Position numbers and translations under genes: made by a program | The notes under the pieces: generated by a model | Database searches by the model: none | Told to the model about the DNA's origin: nothing | What the model saw: only the letters and a program-made list of their open reading frames with translations | Shown here: piece by piece, positions 15,915-24,848 of the stretch | Layout: every line of letters starts with the position of its first letter | Position numbering within the stretch: position 1 is the first letter of the stretch | Assembly (NCBI RefSeq): GCF_000620645.1 | Contig: NZ_KK211159.1 | Location: 579,467 to 643,466 of the forward strand | Length of the DNA: 64,000 bases | Direction of reading: 5' to 3' | Source of the DNA: Nocardioides sp. URHA0032 | GTDB lineage: Bacteria; Actinomycetota; Actinomycetes; Propionibacteriales; Nocardioidaceae

Positions 15915-16686
15915 GGTGCCCGAGAGCCCCCAGAGCCCCGCGAGCGCCCGGGGCCCCGAGAGCCCGACCGGACGTGAGCGCCTCCGCGGCGCCCTGCTGC
16001 GACCGACCCGTGGGCAGGTCGTGGTCGCGGTGCTGCTGGCGGTGCTCGGGTACGCCGCGGTCACCCAGGTGCGCTTCACCCAGGTCGACAACACCTACGC
16101 CGGCCTGCGCGAGCAGGACCTGATCGACGTGCTGAACGGTCTGGCCGGCACCACGCAGCGCGCCGAGTCCGAGATCACCCGGCTGCAGCGCACCCGCGAC
16201 GACCTGCAGTCGGACACCGGCGCCCGTGAGGCGGCACTGGCGCAGGCCCAGCAGCAGGCGGACAACCTCGCGATCCTGGCCGGCCTGGTGCCGGTCACCG
16301 GGCCGGGCATCCGGCTCACCGTCACCGAGGAGACCGGCCAGGTGGACGTGCAGACCATGGTCGACACCATCCAGGAGCTCCGCACGGCCGGCGCCGAGGC
16401 GATCCAGGTCAACGGCCAGGTCCGCGTGGTCGCCGACACCGCTGTCGAGGACGCCGCGGGCGGGCTGCTGATCGACGGACAGCTGGTGAGCTCGCCGTAC
16501 GTCATCGACGCCATCGGCGACCCGCACACGCTCGCCGACTCCGGCATCGACTTCCCCGACGGTCCCCGCGACCTCTTCGCCGAGGACGGGGCCTCGATCA
16601 CCGTCGACGAGCTCCAGTCGCTCGACATCGAGAGCGTCGTCAAGCCGTCGAAGCAGGAGTTCGCCACGCCCGCGCCGGCCCAGTAG
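15907..16686 (+). CDS. DUF881 family membrane protein (second copy)
   Basis: A 259-residue paralogue of the gene at 14728: a proline-rich cytoplasmic start, one membrane helix (VVVAVLLAVLGYAAVTQV, about residues 36-53), a coiled coil (about 80-120, rich in Q, E and R) and the DUF881 domain (VPVTGPGIRLTV and AIQVNGQVRVVADTA). ATG 15907 overlaps the sbp stop with the sequence ATGCCTGA, exactly as the first copy overlaps the phosphatidyltransferase gene. An earlier in-frame start would overlap sbp far more and would not keep this junction. Confidence 0.85.
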   Translation: MPEVPESPQSPASARGPESPTGRERLRGALLRPTRGQVVVAVLLAVLGYAAVTQVRFTQVDNTYAGLREQDLIDVLNGLAGTTQRAESEITRLQRTRDDLQSDTGAREAALAQAQQQADNLAILAGLVPVTGPGIRLTVTEETGQVDVQTMVDTIQELRTAGAEAIQVNGQVRVVADTAVEDAAGGLLIDGQLVSSPYVIDAIGDPHTLADSGIDFPDGPRDLFAEDGASITVDELQSLDIESVVKPSKQEFATPAPAQ

Positions 16687-16735
16687 GCCATGCGCAGTAG
16701 CCTCACCCCGTCCGGCCCGATCCCGAGGAGACGCC

Positions 16736-17122
16736 TTGTACCCCGACGACCTGAAGTACACGACCGAGCACGAGTGGGTCCGTGAGCCCGGCGAGCACGA
16801 GGGGTCGGTCCGTATCGGGATCACCCACTACGCCCAGGACGCCCTCGGCGACATCGTCTACGTCTCGCTGCCCGAGGTGGGCCAGGCCGTGCAGGCCGGC
16901 AGCACCTGCGGCGAGCTCGAGTCGACCAAGTCCGTGAGCGACGTCTATGCGCCGCTGTCCGGCGAGGTGGTCGCGCGCAACGACGCCCTCGACGCCACGC
17001 CCGAGCTGGTCAACAACGACCCGTACGCCGGCGGCTGGCTGTTCGAGGTCGTCCCGTCCGACCGCAGCGAGCTCGACGGCCTGATGGACGCCGCGGCGTA
17101 CCAGGCGACGCTCGGCTCCTGA
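16736..17122 (+). CDS. gcvH: Glycine cleavage system H protein
   Basis: A 128-residue lipoyl carrier that shuttles the aminomethyl group between the P, T and L proteins. ELESTKSVSDVYAPLSGEV carries the lipoylated lysine (K65) and GITHYAQDALGDIVYV is the conserved core. Translation starts at a TTG (16736) with GAGGAG seven bases upstream. The length is normal for the family. It lies between the DUF881 genes and garA, as in M. tuberculosis Rv1826; gcvP lies about 2.9 kb downstream and gcvT is not in the window. Confidence 0.93.
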   Translation: MYPDDLKYTTEHEWVREPGEHEGSVRIGITHYAQDALGDIVYVSLPEVGQAVQAGSTCGELESTKSVSDVYAPLSGEVVARNDALDATPELVNNDPYAGGWLFEVVPSDRSELDGLMDAAAYQATLGS

Positions 17123-17180
17123 CCCGTCAACCTGCCTTGATCGCCGTGCCCCGGCTGATAGGTTCGGGGCAACCATCAAC

Positions 17181-17197
17181 CTCAGCCCGGCGTTGAG
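17181..17197 (+). promoter_or_regulatory. Putative MerR/FtsR operator before garA
   Basis: CTCA-N9-TGAG (17181-17197) continues into GGTTTT, 23 bases before the garA start. The same core, spacing and GGTTT extension occur at 19045-19067 before the second merR gene. MerR-family dimers bind such dyads, and a MerR protein (FtsR) is encoded directly downstream. Confidence 0.55.
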
Positions 17198-17220
17198 GGT
17201 TTTGTCCGGAGGTCCGACCG

Positions 17221-17754
17221 ATGCCGTTCTGCACCGCGTGTGGCAAGCAGAACCCCGATGACGCGCGATTCTGCTCCCAGTGCGGTACCCGCCTGGTGAG
17301 GCCCGACGCCGCGCCCGCGGCGCCGGCCGAGCCGACCGAGGCCGCCGACGACGCGACGGCGACGATCTCGATCGGCACCGGCGACAAGGCCGAGACCTCG
17401 GACCGCCAGCTCAACCCGGTCGACGCGGCCGCCGTCGACGCGCTGCCGTCCGGACACGCGCTGCTCGTCGTCCAGCGCGGTCCGGGCTCGGGCAGCCGGT
17501 TCCTCCTCGACGCCGACGTCGTCAACGCGGGACGGCACCCGGACAGCGAGATCTTCCTCGACGACGTCACCGTGTCGCGGCGGCACGCCGAGTTCCACCG
17601 TTCCGGTGACACCTTCACCGTGAGCGACGTCGGGAGCCTGAACGGCACCTACGTCAACCGCGACCGGATCGACCGGGTCCAGCTCAAGGACGGCGACGAG
17701 GTCCAGATCGGCAAGTACCGCCTGGTGTTCTTCTCGGGGCACGCGAGCCGATGA
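17221..17754 (+). CDS. garA: GarA/OdhI-like FHA-domain protein with N-terminal zinc ribbon
   Basis: A 177-residue cytoplasmic protein. A zinc ribbon (C4, C7, C18, C21 in FCTACGKQNPDDARFCSQCGTRL) is followed by a linker and an FHA domain (about 80-170) with GRHPDSEIFLDDVTVSRRHAEF and VGSLNGTYVNR, which bind phosphothreonine. Mycobacterial GarA inhibits 2-oxoglutarate dehydrogenase and is switched off when the ETTS motif is phosphorylated. That motif is absent here; the linker reads DDATATISIG. The position between gcvH and ftsR supports orthology. A GGAGG ribosome site precedes ATG 17221, and the stop overlaps ftsR by four bases. Confidence 0.83.
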   Translation: MPFCTACGKQNPDDARFCSQCGTRLVRPDAAPAAPAEPTEAADDATATISIGTGDKAETSDRQLNPVDAAAVDALPSGHALLVVQRGPGSGSRFLLDADVVNAGRHPDSEIFLDDVTVSRRHAEFHRSGDTFTVSDVGSLNGTYVNRDRIDRVQLKDGDEVQIGKYRLVFFSGHASR

Positions 17755-18491
17755 GCACCGCGGCCTCGGGCCCCTCCGCCTCCTCCCGGGCGCGGATGAA
17801 CATCGGCGAGGTCCTCGACCGGCTGCGCCCGGACTTCCCGGGAGTCACCATCCCCAAGATCCGGTTCCTCGAGGACAAGGGCCTGATCAAGCCCGAGCGG
17901 ACCCCCGCGGGCTACCGGAAGTTCTCCCACGACGACGTCGAGCGGCTCCGGTACGTGCTGCGGATGCAGCGCGACCACTACCTCCCGCTGCGCGTGATCG
18001 GCGAGCACCTGGACGCCATCGACCGCGGGATGGAGCCGCCCCCGATCGACCCGGTCGTGCCCACGGTGCCGAAGGTGGCGCTGGCCGCCGACGGGCTGCC
18101 GAGCGCGGAGTCGTTCCGCCGGCACGACCAGGTGCGGCTGTCACGGCGCGAGCTGCTCAAGATCGCGGAGATCTCCGAGCAGCTGCTCGCCGAGCTCGAG
18201 CAGTTCGGGTTGGTCGCGGCCTCCCGGACCGGCCACTTCGACACCGACGCGCTCGTGGTCGCGCAGACCGCCCGGGAGCTGGCCGACTTCGGCTTCGAGC
18301 CCCGGCACCTGCGCGCGTTCAAGACCTCCGCCGACCGCGAGGTCGGGCTGGTCGACCAGGTCATCGCACCGCACAAGGCCGGCCGCGACCCGTCCGCCAA
18401 GGCCCGGGCCGAGGAAGCCGTCTCCGAGATCGCCGCCCTCTCCGTCCGCCTGCACGCGACGCTCGTGAAGATCGGGTTGCGCTCGTCCTAG
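17751..18491 (+). CDS. ftsR: MerR-family regulator FtsR
   Basis: A 246-residue DNA-binding protein. The N-terminal winged helix-turn-helix (about residues 18-90; NIGEVLDRLRPDFPGVTIPKIRFLEDKGLIKPERTPAGYRKFSHDDVERL) is the MerR domain, and a larger C-terminal helical region follows. It corresponds to Rv1828 of M. tuberculosis and FtsR of Corynebacterium, where FtsR activates ftsZ. The ATG overlaps the garA stop (ATGA), so GarA and FtsR are co-translated. The dyads at 17181 and 19045 are candidate targets. Confidence 0.86.
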   Translation: MSTAASGPSASSRARMNIGEVLDRLRPDFPGVTIPKIRFLEDKGLIKPERTPAGYRKFSHDDVERLRYVLRMQRDHYLPLRVIGEHLDAIDRGMEPPPIDPVVPTVPKVALAADGLPSAESFRRHDQVRLSRRELLKIAEISEQLLAELEQFGLVAASRTGHFDTDALVVAQTARELADFGFEPRHLRAFKTSADREVGLVDQVIAPHKAGRDPSAKARAEEAVSEIAALSVRLHATLVKIGLRSS

Positions 18492-18543
18492 CGGCCCCGA
18501 TCGCCCGGGAAGTACGGCCGGCGATGGACTCGCGCGCCGGGGG

Positions 18544-18555
18544 TACTGTGGTGTC
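18544..18555 (+). promoter_or_regulatory. Leaderless promoter of the BFN-domain gene
   Basis: TACTGT (18544-18549) is a good -10 box and ends six bases before the GTG at 18556. No ribosome site is present, so the mRNA probably begins at the start codon. Confidence 0.55.
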
Positions 18556-19029
18556 GTGCGCGAAGTCGATGTCATGGGAGTTCGGGTCGAGATGCCCTCG
18601 AACCAGCCGATCGTGCTGCTGCGCGAGGTGTCGGGGGAGCGCTACCTCCCGATCTGGATCGGCGCCGTCGAGGCCACCGCGATCGCCTTTGCCCAGCAGG
18701 GCGTGGTGCCGCCCCGCCCGTTGACCCACGACCTGCTCAAGGACGTGCTCGAGGCGACCGGCAACGAGCTCGCCGAGGTGCGCATCACCGACGTCAAGGA
18801 CGGGGTCTTCTTCGCCACCCTCGTCTTCGGCTCCGGCGCCGAGGTGAGCGCCCGGCCCTCGGACTCGATCGCGCTCGCGCTGCGCACCGGCAGCCGGATC
18901 GTGTGCGCCGAGGAGGTCCTCGACGAGGCCGGCCTCGCCGTACCCGCGGAGCAGGAGGACGAGGTGGAGAAGTTCCGCGAGTTCCTCGACCAGGTCACCC
19001 CCGAGGACTTCGACGCGCCGACGGAATGA
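18556..19029 (+). CDS. Bifunctional nuclease family protein (DUF151)
   Basis: A 157-residue cytoplasmic protein. MGVRVEMPSNQPIVLLREVSGERYLPIWIGAVEATAIAFAQQG and SARPSDSIALALRTGSRIVCAEEVLDEAGL are DUF151 hallmarks. Plant and some bacterial members are reported to cleave DNA and RNA, but the role in actinobacteria is unsettled. It matches Rv1829 in the conserved block. The GTG start at 18556 follows a -10 box directly; an internal ATG at 18574 would remove a conserved strand. Confidence 0.85.
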   Translation: MREVDVMGVRVEMPSNQPIVLLREVSGERYLPIWIGAVEATAIAFAQQGVVPPRPLTHDLLKDVLEATGNELAEVRITDVKDGVFFATLVFGSGAEVSARPSDSIALALRTGSRIVCAEEVLDEAGLAVPAEQEDEVEKFREFLDQVTPEDFDAPTE

Positions 19030-19044
19030 GCGGGAACCCTCACT

Positions 19045-19061
19045 CTCAAGTAGAGGTTGAG
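19045..19061 (+). promoter_or_regulatory. Putative MerR operator before the second merR gene
   Basis: CTCA-N9-TGAG (19045-19061) followed by GGTTT repeats the element before garA. A wider dyad surrounds it: AACCCTCA begins at 19035 and TGAGGGTT ends at 19065. The site lies about 120 bases before the gene, near where a promoter is expected. Confidence 0.55.
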
Positions 19062-19179
19062 GGTTTACGACACGCCGCCGAGATCTTTGACGGTCCTCGA
19101 TCGGGGACCTACCTTGAAGTGTCTCCGTTGTAACTACTTCCCCGGTGTTACGCACAACGGATAGCCGTCGGAGGACCGC

Positions 19180-19773
19180 GTGAACGAGAACGAGCAGCAC
19201 ACCGAGAACGTCGAGGCCGCGCACGCCGCCGCGGTGGCCGAGGAGCAGGGTCTCCTGTTCGCCGACGACGTCTCCCCGCTGCCGAGCGACACCGGCTACC
19301 GCGGCCCGACCGCGTGCAACGCCGCCGGCATCACCTACCGACAGCTCGACTACTGGGCCCGCACCGGGCTGATCGAGCCGACCGTGCGCGGGGCGAAGGG
19401 CTCCGGCTCGCAGCGCCTGTACTCGTTCCAGGACATCTTGCTGCTCAAGGTCGTCAAGCGGCTGCTGGACGCCGGCATCTCCCTGCAGCAGATCCGGACG
19501 GCGGTCCAGCACCTGCGCGAGCGCGGCACCGACGACCTGACCCGCGTCACGCTGATGAGCGACGGCGTCTCGGTCTACGAGTGCACCAGCAACGACGAGA
19601 TCATCGACCTGCTCCAAGGCGGCCAGGGTGTCTTCGGCATCGCGATCGGCGGCGTCTGGCAGGAGATCGAGGGCACGCTCGCGGAGCTGCCCAGCGAGCG
19701 CACCGCCGAGGCCGACGACGCGCCGACCGCCGGCGACGAGCTCGCCGCGCGCCGCGCCCGCAGGATCGGCTGA
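19180..19773 (+). CDS. MerR-family transcriptional regulator (Rv1830-like)
   Basis: A 197-residue protein with a MerR winged helix at about residues 40-110 (GPTACNAAGITYRQLDYWARTGLIEPTVRGAKGSGSQRLYSFQDILLLKVVKRLLDAGISLQQI) and a C-terminal segment with few known motifs. GTG 19180 has a GGAGGA site ten bases upstream. It follows the BFN gene and precedes gcvP, as Rv1830 does in mycobacteria. The upstream dyad, shared with garA, suggests control by itself or FtsR. Effector unknown. Confidence 0.85.
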   Translation: MNENEQHTENVEAAHAAAVAEEQGLLFADDVSPLPSDTGYRGPTACNAAGITYRQLDYWARTGLIEPTVRGAKGSGSQRLYSFQDILLLKVVKRLLDAGISLQQIRTAVQHLRERGTDDLTRVTLMSDGVSVYECTSNDEIIDLLQGGQGVFGIAIGGVWQEIEGTLAELPSERTAEADDAPTAGDELAARRARRIG

Positions 19774-19823
19774 GTCGCACCGAGAGGCCTGGCCCGATCG
19801 GCTAGGCTGGGTCCGCTGACGAT

Positions 19824-19980
19824 CCCGCACGGGAGAGTCTTCGCCGGTCGGCCGTGAGGCACGGCCGGTGGAGCGCCGAAGGGGCAATTCCTCCCCGGAA
19901 CCTCTCAGGCGCCCGGACCGTGCGGGTCAGGCAACTCTGGAGATCCCTCGACGTGGGGCGGCCGACAGAGGGGGAGGCAC
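19824..19980 (+). promoter_or_regulatory. Glycine riboswitch (single aptamer plus ghost-aptamer-like stem)
   Basis: The aptamer spans 19824-19925: GGGAGAG near 19831 pairs with CTCTC near 19902, and GCGCCGAAGGGGCAA plus CCGGAACCTCTCAGGCGC are the glycine-binding core. CCCGCAC (19824-19830) pairs with GTGCGGG (19919-19925), closing an outer stem. Downstream, CTCTG (19935-19939) pairs with CAGAG (19966-19970), like the partial second domain of single-aptamer types. A -10 box TAGGCT at 19803-19808 sets the transcript start. It controls gcvP; glycine should raise expression. Confidence 0.9.
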
Positions 19981-20017
19981 CCGAACGACGACAGTCGACT
20001 CCGAGGAGCCCCCCAGC

Positions 20018-22888
20018 ATGGCCGACCACCCCACCCTCACCGAGCTGGACGGCGTCCTGCCGTTCGTCGAGCGCCACATCGGTCTCCGCGACGCCGACGT
20101 CGCGACGATGCTGGAGCGACTCGGCTTCGACTCCCTGGACGCCCTGATGTCCGCGGCCGTCCCCGACGGCATCCGGGCCGCGGAGTCGCTCGACCTCCCG
20201 ACGGCGCTCAGCGAGGAGGCCGCGGCCCGCGAGCTCCGGCACCTGGCCAACCTCAACCGGCCCGGCGAGGCGATGATCGGGCTCGGGTACCACGGCACGA
20301 TCACGCCGCCCGTCGTCCGCCGCAACGTGCTCGAGGACCCGAGCTGGTACACCGCCTACACGCCGTACCAGCCGGAGATCTCCCAGGGCCGGCTCGAGGC
20401 GCTGCTGAACTTCCAGACCGTCGTCGGCGACCTCACCGGGCTGCCGACCGCCAACGCGTCGCTGCTCGACGAGGGCACCGCGGCGGCCGAGGCGATGACC
20501 CTGGTGCGCCGCGCCAACAAGTCGGCGCAGGGCCCGTTCGTCGTCGACGCCGACGCGCTGCCGCAGACCATCGACGTCGTGCGCACCCGGGCCGAGGGGA
20601 TGGGCATCGAGGTCGTCGTCGCGGATCTCGCCGACGGTCTGCCGGACGGCGACCTGTGCGGTGTCCTGGTCCAGTACCCCGGCGCCTCCGGGCGGGTGCT
20701 CGACCCGCGCCGGGTGATCGAGCAGGCCCATGACCGCAACGCCCTGGCCGTGATCGCGGCCGACCTGCTCGCGCTGACGCTGCTGGAGTCCCCGGGCGAG
20801 CTCGGCGCCGACGTCGCCATCGGCTCCAGCCAGCGCTTCGGCGTTCCGCTGTTCTACGGCGGCCCGCACGCCGGCTACATGGCCGTGTCCGCCGGGCTCG
20901 AGCGGCACCTGCCCGGCCGGCTGGTCGGGGTGTCCGTGGACGCCGAGGGACGCCCGGCGTACCGGCTCGCGCTGCAGACCCGCGAGCAGCACATCCGTCG
21001 GGACAAGGCGACGTCCAACATCTGCACCGCGCAGGTGCTGCTCGCCGTGGTCGCGTCGATGTACGCCGTCTACCACGGTCCCGAGGGGCTCCGGTCGATC
21101 GCGACCCGCACCCACCGGTACGCCGCGGTCCTGGCCGGGGCGCTGGCCGAGGCCGGCATCCGCGTGGCGCACGAGGAGTTCTTCGACACGCTGACCGTCG
21201 AGGTGCCCGGCCGGGCCGCCGACGTCGTCACCACGGCCCGCACGCTCGGCCTGCAGCTGCGGCTGGTCGACGCCGACCGCGTCGGCATCAGCACCTCGGA
21301 GTGCACGACCCGGTCGACGATCTCCAGCGTGCTCAAGGCGTTCGGGCTCCCGGTCGCCGACCTGGACTCCGTCGACTCCGCCACCTCCGACGCGCTGCCC
21401 GAGCAGCTGCGGCGGACCACGCCGTACCTCACGCACGAGGTGTTCACGACCCACCACAGCGAGACCGCGATGCTGCGCTACCTGCGCAGGCTGTCGGCCC
21501 GCGACTACGCGCTGGACCGCGGGATGATCCCGCTCGGGTCCTGCACGATGAAGCTCAACGCCACCACCGAGATGGAGCCGGTGTCGCTGCCGGGCTTCGC
21601 CGACCTGCACCCCTTCGCGCCCGCCGAGGACGCTGCCGGCTACCGGCAGCTGGTCGGCGAGCTGGAGGACTGGCTGGCCGAGGTGACCGGGTACGACCAG
21701 GTCTCGATCCAGCCGAACGCCGGCTCGCAGGGCGAGCTCGCCGGACTGCTCGCGATCCGCGGCTACCACCGCGCCAACGGCCAGGGCGAGCGCGACGTCT
21801 GCCTGATCCCGTCCTCGGCGCACGGCACCAACGCCGCGTCCGCGGTGATGGCCGGCATGAAGGTCGTGGTCGTGAAGTCCGGGGAGGGCGGCGAGGTCGA
21901 CCTCGAGGACCTGCGGGCGCAGTGCGAGCGGCACGCCGACGACCTGGCGGCGATCATGGTGACCTACCCGTCCACGCACGGTGCCTACGAGGACACCATC
22001 ACCGAGCTGTGCCGGATCGTGCACGAGCACGGCGGCCAGGTGTACGTCGACGGCGCGAACCTGAACGCACTGCTGGGCTACGCGCGGCCGGGCGAGTTCG
22101 GCGGGGACGTGTCGCACCTCAACCTGCACAAGACGTTCTGCATCCCGCACGGCGGCGGCGGCCCGGGCGTCGGACCGGTGGCGGTCCGCGCGCACCTGGC
22201 GCCGTACCTGCCCTCGCACGCGCTGCACCCCGACGCCAGCAAGCGCGAGGGGATCGGCGCGATCAGCGCGGCGCCGTACGGCTCCGCGGGGATCCTGCCG
22301 ATCTCGTGGGCCTACATCCGGCTGATGGGTGCGGCAGGGCTGACCCGGGCGACCGCGGTCGCGGTGCTCTCGGCCAACTACATCGCCACCAGGCTCGGCG
22401 AGCACTACCCGGTGCTGTACCGCGGCCACGGCGGCCTGGTCGCGCACGAGTGCATCCTCGACCTGCGCGGGATCACCAAGGACACCGGTGTCAGCGTCGA
22501 CGACGTCGCGAAGCGGCTGATCGACTACGGCTTCCACGCGCCGACCATGTCGTTCCCGGTCGCCGGCACGCTGATGGTCGAGCCCACGGAGTCCGAGGAC
22601 CTGGCCGAGATCGACCGGTTCGTCGCGGCCATGATCGCGATCAAGGACGAGATCGACCGCGTCGCCGCGGGGGAGTGGTCACCCGAGGAGTCGCCGTTGC
22701 GCGGCGCCCCGCACACCGCGCGGGCGCTCGTGGCTGACTGGGACCGGGCCTACTCGCGGGAGGTCGCGGTGTTCCCGTCCGGGCTCGACCCCGACAAGTA
22801 CTGGCCCCCGGTGGCCCGCATCGACCAGGCGTACGGCGACCGCAACCTGGTCTGCTCGTGCCCGCCTCTGGAAGCATTCGCGGAGTGA
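20018..22888 (+). CDS. gcvP: Glycine dehydrogenase (aminomethyl-transferring), P protein
   Basis: A 956-residue PLP enzyme that decarboxylates glycine and passes the aminomethyl group to lipoylated Gcv[24 protein letters not shown] holds the PLP lysine (K705); the N-terminal half opens with [22 protein letters not shown] and has [44 protein letters not shown]. This is the fused single-chain form. ATG 20018 has a GAGGAG site nine bases upstream and lies after the glycine riboswitch. The stop overlaps the next gene by GTGA, an odd coupling to a serine hydrolase. Confidence 0.95.
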   Translation: MADHPTLTELDGVLPFVERHIGLRDADVATMLERLGFDSLDALMSAAVPDGIRAAESLDLPTALSEEAAARELRHLANLNRPGEAMIGLGYHGTITPPVVRRNVLEDPSWYTAYTPYQPEISQGRLEALLNFQTVVGDLTGLPTANASLLDEGTAAAEAMTLVRRANKSAQGPFVVDADALPQTIDVVRTRAEGMGIEVVVADLADGLPDGDLCGVLVQYPGASGRVLDPRRVIEQAHDRNALAVIAADLLALTLLESPGELGADVAIGSSQRFGVPLFYGGPHAGYMAVSAGLERHLPGRLVGVSVDAEGRPAYRLALQTREQHIRRDKATSNICTAQVLLAVVASMYAVYHGPEGLRSIATRTHRYAAVLAGALAEAGIRVAHEEFFDTLTVEVPGRAADVVTTARTLGLQLRLVDADRVGISTSECTTRSTISSVLKAFGLPVADLDSVDSATSDALPEQLRRTTPYLTHEVFTTHHSETAMLRYLRRLSARDYALDRGMIPLGSCTMKLNATTEMEPVSLPGFADLHPFAPAEDAAGYRQLVGELEDWLAEVTGYDQVSIQPNAGSQGELAGLLAIRGYHRANGQGERDVCLIPSSAHGTNAASAVMAGMKVVVVKSGEGGEVDLEDLRAQCERHADDLAAIMVTYPSTHGAYEDTITELCRIVHEHGGQVYVDGANLNALLGYARPGEFGGDVSHLNLHKTFCIPHGGGGPGVGPVAVRAHLAPYLPSHALHPDASKREGIGAISAAPYGSAGILPISWAYIRLMGAAGLTRATAVAVLSANYIATRLGEHYPVLYRGHGGLVAHECILDLRGITKDTGVSVDDVAKRLIDYGFHAPTMSFPVAGTLMVEPTESEDLAEIDRFVAAMIAIKDEIDRVAAGEWSPEESPLRGAPHTARALVADWDRAYSREVAVFPSGLDPDKYWPPVARIDQAYGDRNLVCSCPPLEAFAE

Positions 22889-24225
22889 CGGTCAGCGACC
22901 ACACCGACCGCCGGCTGCTCGTCCGGCTCGCGCACGCCCAGAGCACCGGGCGCCTGCCCTCGGTCGTCGCGGGGCTGCTCCGCGACGGTGCGCCCGCCTG
23001 GTTCGGCTCCTACGGCTCACCGGCGGTGCCGGACCACGACCCGCTCGACGTGCAGTACCGGATCGGGTCCATCACCAAGACCATGACCGCGGTGCTGGTC
23101 CTCCAGCTGGTGCGGGACGGGCGGCTCGCCCTGTACGACCCGGCCGCGACGGTCGTGGGCGACGTCGGGTACGCCGACCGCTCGGTCCGCGACCTGCTCG
23201 CGCACTCCTCGGGCATGCAGTCGGAGCCCGTCGGCTCCTGGTGGGAGCGGTCCGCCGGGCTGTCGTTCGACGAGCTGACGGCCGCGAACGACGGCAGTGG
23301 CGGCGTGTTCGCCGCGGGCGACCGCTTCCACTACTCGAACCTCGGCTACGCGCTGCTCGGCGAGCTGGTCGCGAGACTCCACGGCAGCACCTGGTGGGAG
23401 GCGGTCCAGCAGCGGATCCTGGCCCCGCTCGGCATGACGCGCACGTCGTACCTGCCCGAGGGCGCGGCGGCGCAGGGTCAGTCCGTGCACCCCTACGACG
23501 GCACGCTGGTCGCGGAGCCCGCGACGGACACCGGCGCGATGGCGCCGGCCGGCCAGGTGTGGGCGACCATCCAGGACCTCGCGACGTACGCCGTGTTCCT
23601 CGGCAGGGGCCACCCGGACGTGCTGTCGGTCGAGGAGCTCGACCGGGCCTACACACCGTTGTCCAGCACGCCGGAGGACGGCACCAGGTCCCTGCACGGA
23701 CTGGGCTTCCAGATCTTCGCGGGCGGCTCCGGGACGCTCGCCGGTCACACCGGCTCGATGCCCGGCTTCCTCGCGACCGTGCTGGTCGACCGCAAGCGCC
23801 GCACCGGTGGTGTGGTGCTCGCCAATGCGACCGCCGGGTACTCGCCTGCCGCGGTCGTCATGGAGCTCCTCGACGAGCTCGAGCGCTGCGAGCCGACGAT
23901 CGCCGAGCCGTGGCTCCCCTCGGCGGGCGTCCCGGACGAGCTGTCCGGGGTGCCGGGCGTGTGGCACTGGGGCAACACGCCCTTCGTCCTCGCGATGGAG
24001 GGCACCGATCTGGTCGCGCGCCGCAACGGCGCCGAGGCCTACCGGTTCGGCGTCGCCGACGACGGGCGCGTGGTGGGGCGGACCGGCTACCACGCGGGCG
24101 AGGAGATGCACGTCGTACGCCGGCCCGGCGGGTCGGTCCGGTACCTCGACGTCGCGACGTTCATCTACACCCGCACCCCGTACGACCCCGACGCCCCGAT
24201 CCCCGGCGGGCTGCCGGGCGCCTGA
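22885..24225 (+). CDS. Beta-lactamase-related serine hydrolase
   Basis: A 446-residue member of the class C beta-lactamase/esterase family. SITK (S62 to K65) is the nucleophile motif, YSN (Y150-N152) the second catalytic motif, and GHTGSMPG near residue 290 replaces the KTG motif. A further C-terminal domain (about 350-446) resembles the lipocalin-like extension of such esterases. No signal peptide is seen, so it may act in the cytoplasm as an esterase or D-aminopeptidase. It starts at the GTG overlapping the gcvP stop. Confidence 0.83.
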   Translation: MTVSDHTDRRLLVRLAHAQSTGRLPSVVAGLLRDGAPAWFGSYGSPAVPDHDPLDVQYRIGSITKTMTAVLVLQLVRDGRLALYDPAATVVGDVGYADRSVRDLLAHSSGMQSEPVGSWWERSAGLSFDELTAANDGSGGVFAAGDRFHYSNLGYALLGELVARLHGSTWWEAVQQRILAPLGMTRTSYLPEGAAAQGQSVHPYDGTLVAEPATDTGAMAPAGQVWATIQDLATYAVFLGRGHPDVLSVEELDRAYTPLSSTPEDGTRSLHGLGFQIFAGGSGTLAGHTGSMPGFLATVLVDRKRRTGGVVLANATAGYSPAAVVMELLDELERCEPTIAEPWLPSAGVPDELSGVPGVWHWGNTPFVLAMEGTDLVARRNGAEAYRFGVADDGRVVGRTGYHAGEEMHVVRRPGGSVRYLDVATFIYTRTPYDPDAPIPGGLPGA

Positions 24226-24262
24226 GCGTCGGTCCCCAGGTTCACCCAGCCGGCCGGCCGCG

Positions 24263-24772
24263 CTAGTCGACCGTCGACTCCCTGACGACCACCAGCCGGT
24301 AGGCGAACGCCGTGTCGCAGTCCAGCGGCACGGTGCGGCCGCGCCAGGTGAGGTCGAGGTCGGTATCGAGGAGGCGGTGCGTGCCGTCCGCGGTGATGTG
24401 CTGGCCGGCGTCGTCGTACTCGTCGTGCACCGGGGTGTTGCGGCCGACCTTCCGTGCGGTCCCGGAGATCAGGGCGCGCGAGCCGCCGACCTTCATCGCG
24501 GCGGTGACGCGGCCGCCCCCGAGGAAGCCGTCGCGGTCCTGGCGGCTGCCACCGACCTGCTGGGCGTCGTCGCCGATCAGGACCTGGAGGACGTTGGCGA
24601 AGTGGTTGTTCTCGTAGAGGCTCGCGTAGACGTCGCGGCCCTGGACGGTGCCGGAGCACTCGACGACGATGCCGCGCTCGTGGGTGGTCGTCGACTCGGT
24701 GGTCTGGGTGGTCGGGGCCGCGGTGCCGAGCCCGATCAGGGCGGCGGTGGCGGCGAGGGCCAGGGGGTACAT
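24263..24772 (-). CDS. Secreted hypothetical protein
   Basis: A 169-residue product with an N-terminal signal-like stretch (MYPLALAATAALIGLGTAAP, residues 1-20), then a mostly beta-rich body with two cysteines (in VECSGTV and LDCDTAF) that could form a disulfide. No known family is recognised. It lies convergent to the serine hydrolase and about 76 bases after the TldE stop, so it may be a separate unit. The intergenic stretch 24773-24848 shows nothing further. Confidence 0.65.
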   Translation of the reverse strand: MYPLALAATAALIGLGTAAPTTQTTESTTTHERGIVVECSGTVQGRDVYASLYENNHFANVLQVLIGDDAQQVGGSRQDRDGFLGGGRVTAAMKVGGSRALISGTARKVGRNTPVHDEYDDAGQHITADGTHRLLDTDLDLTWRGRTVPLDCDTAFAYRLVVVRESTVD

Positions 24773-24848
24773 GGTGGTTCCTTCTGCTGTGTGGTGGTTC
24801 GGACAGCAGGAGTACGCCGCAGCAGCCCCTCCGGTTGCATCAGCCCGG

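Noticed and set aside
19802-22537. 911-residue frame antisense to gcvP
   Set aside because: Gly/Arg/Val-rich shadow without domain; gcvP and its riboswitch are unmistakable.
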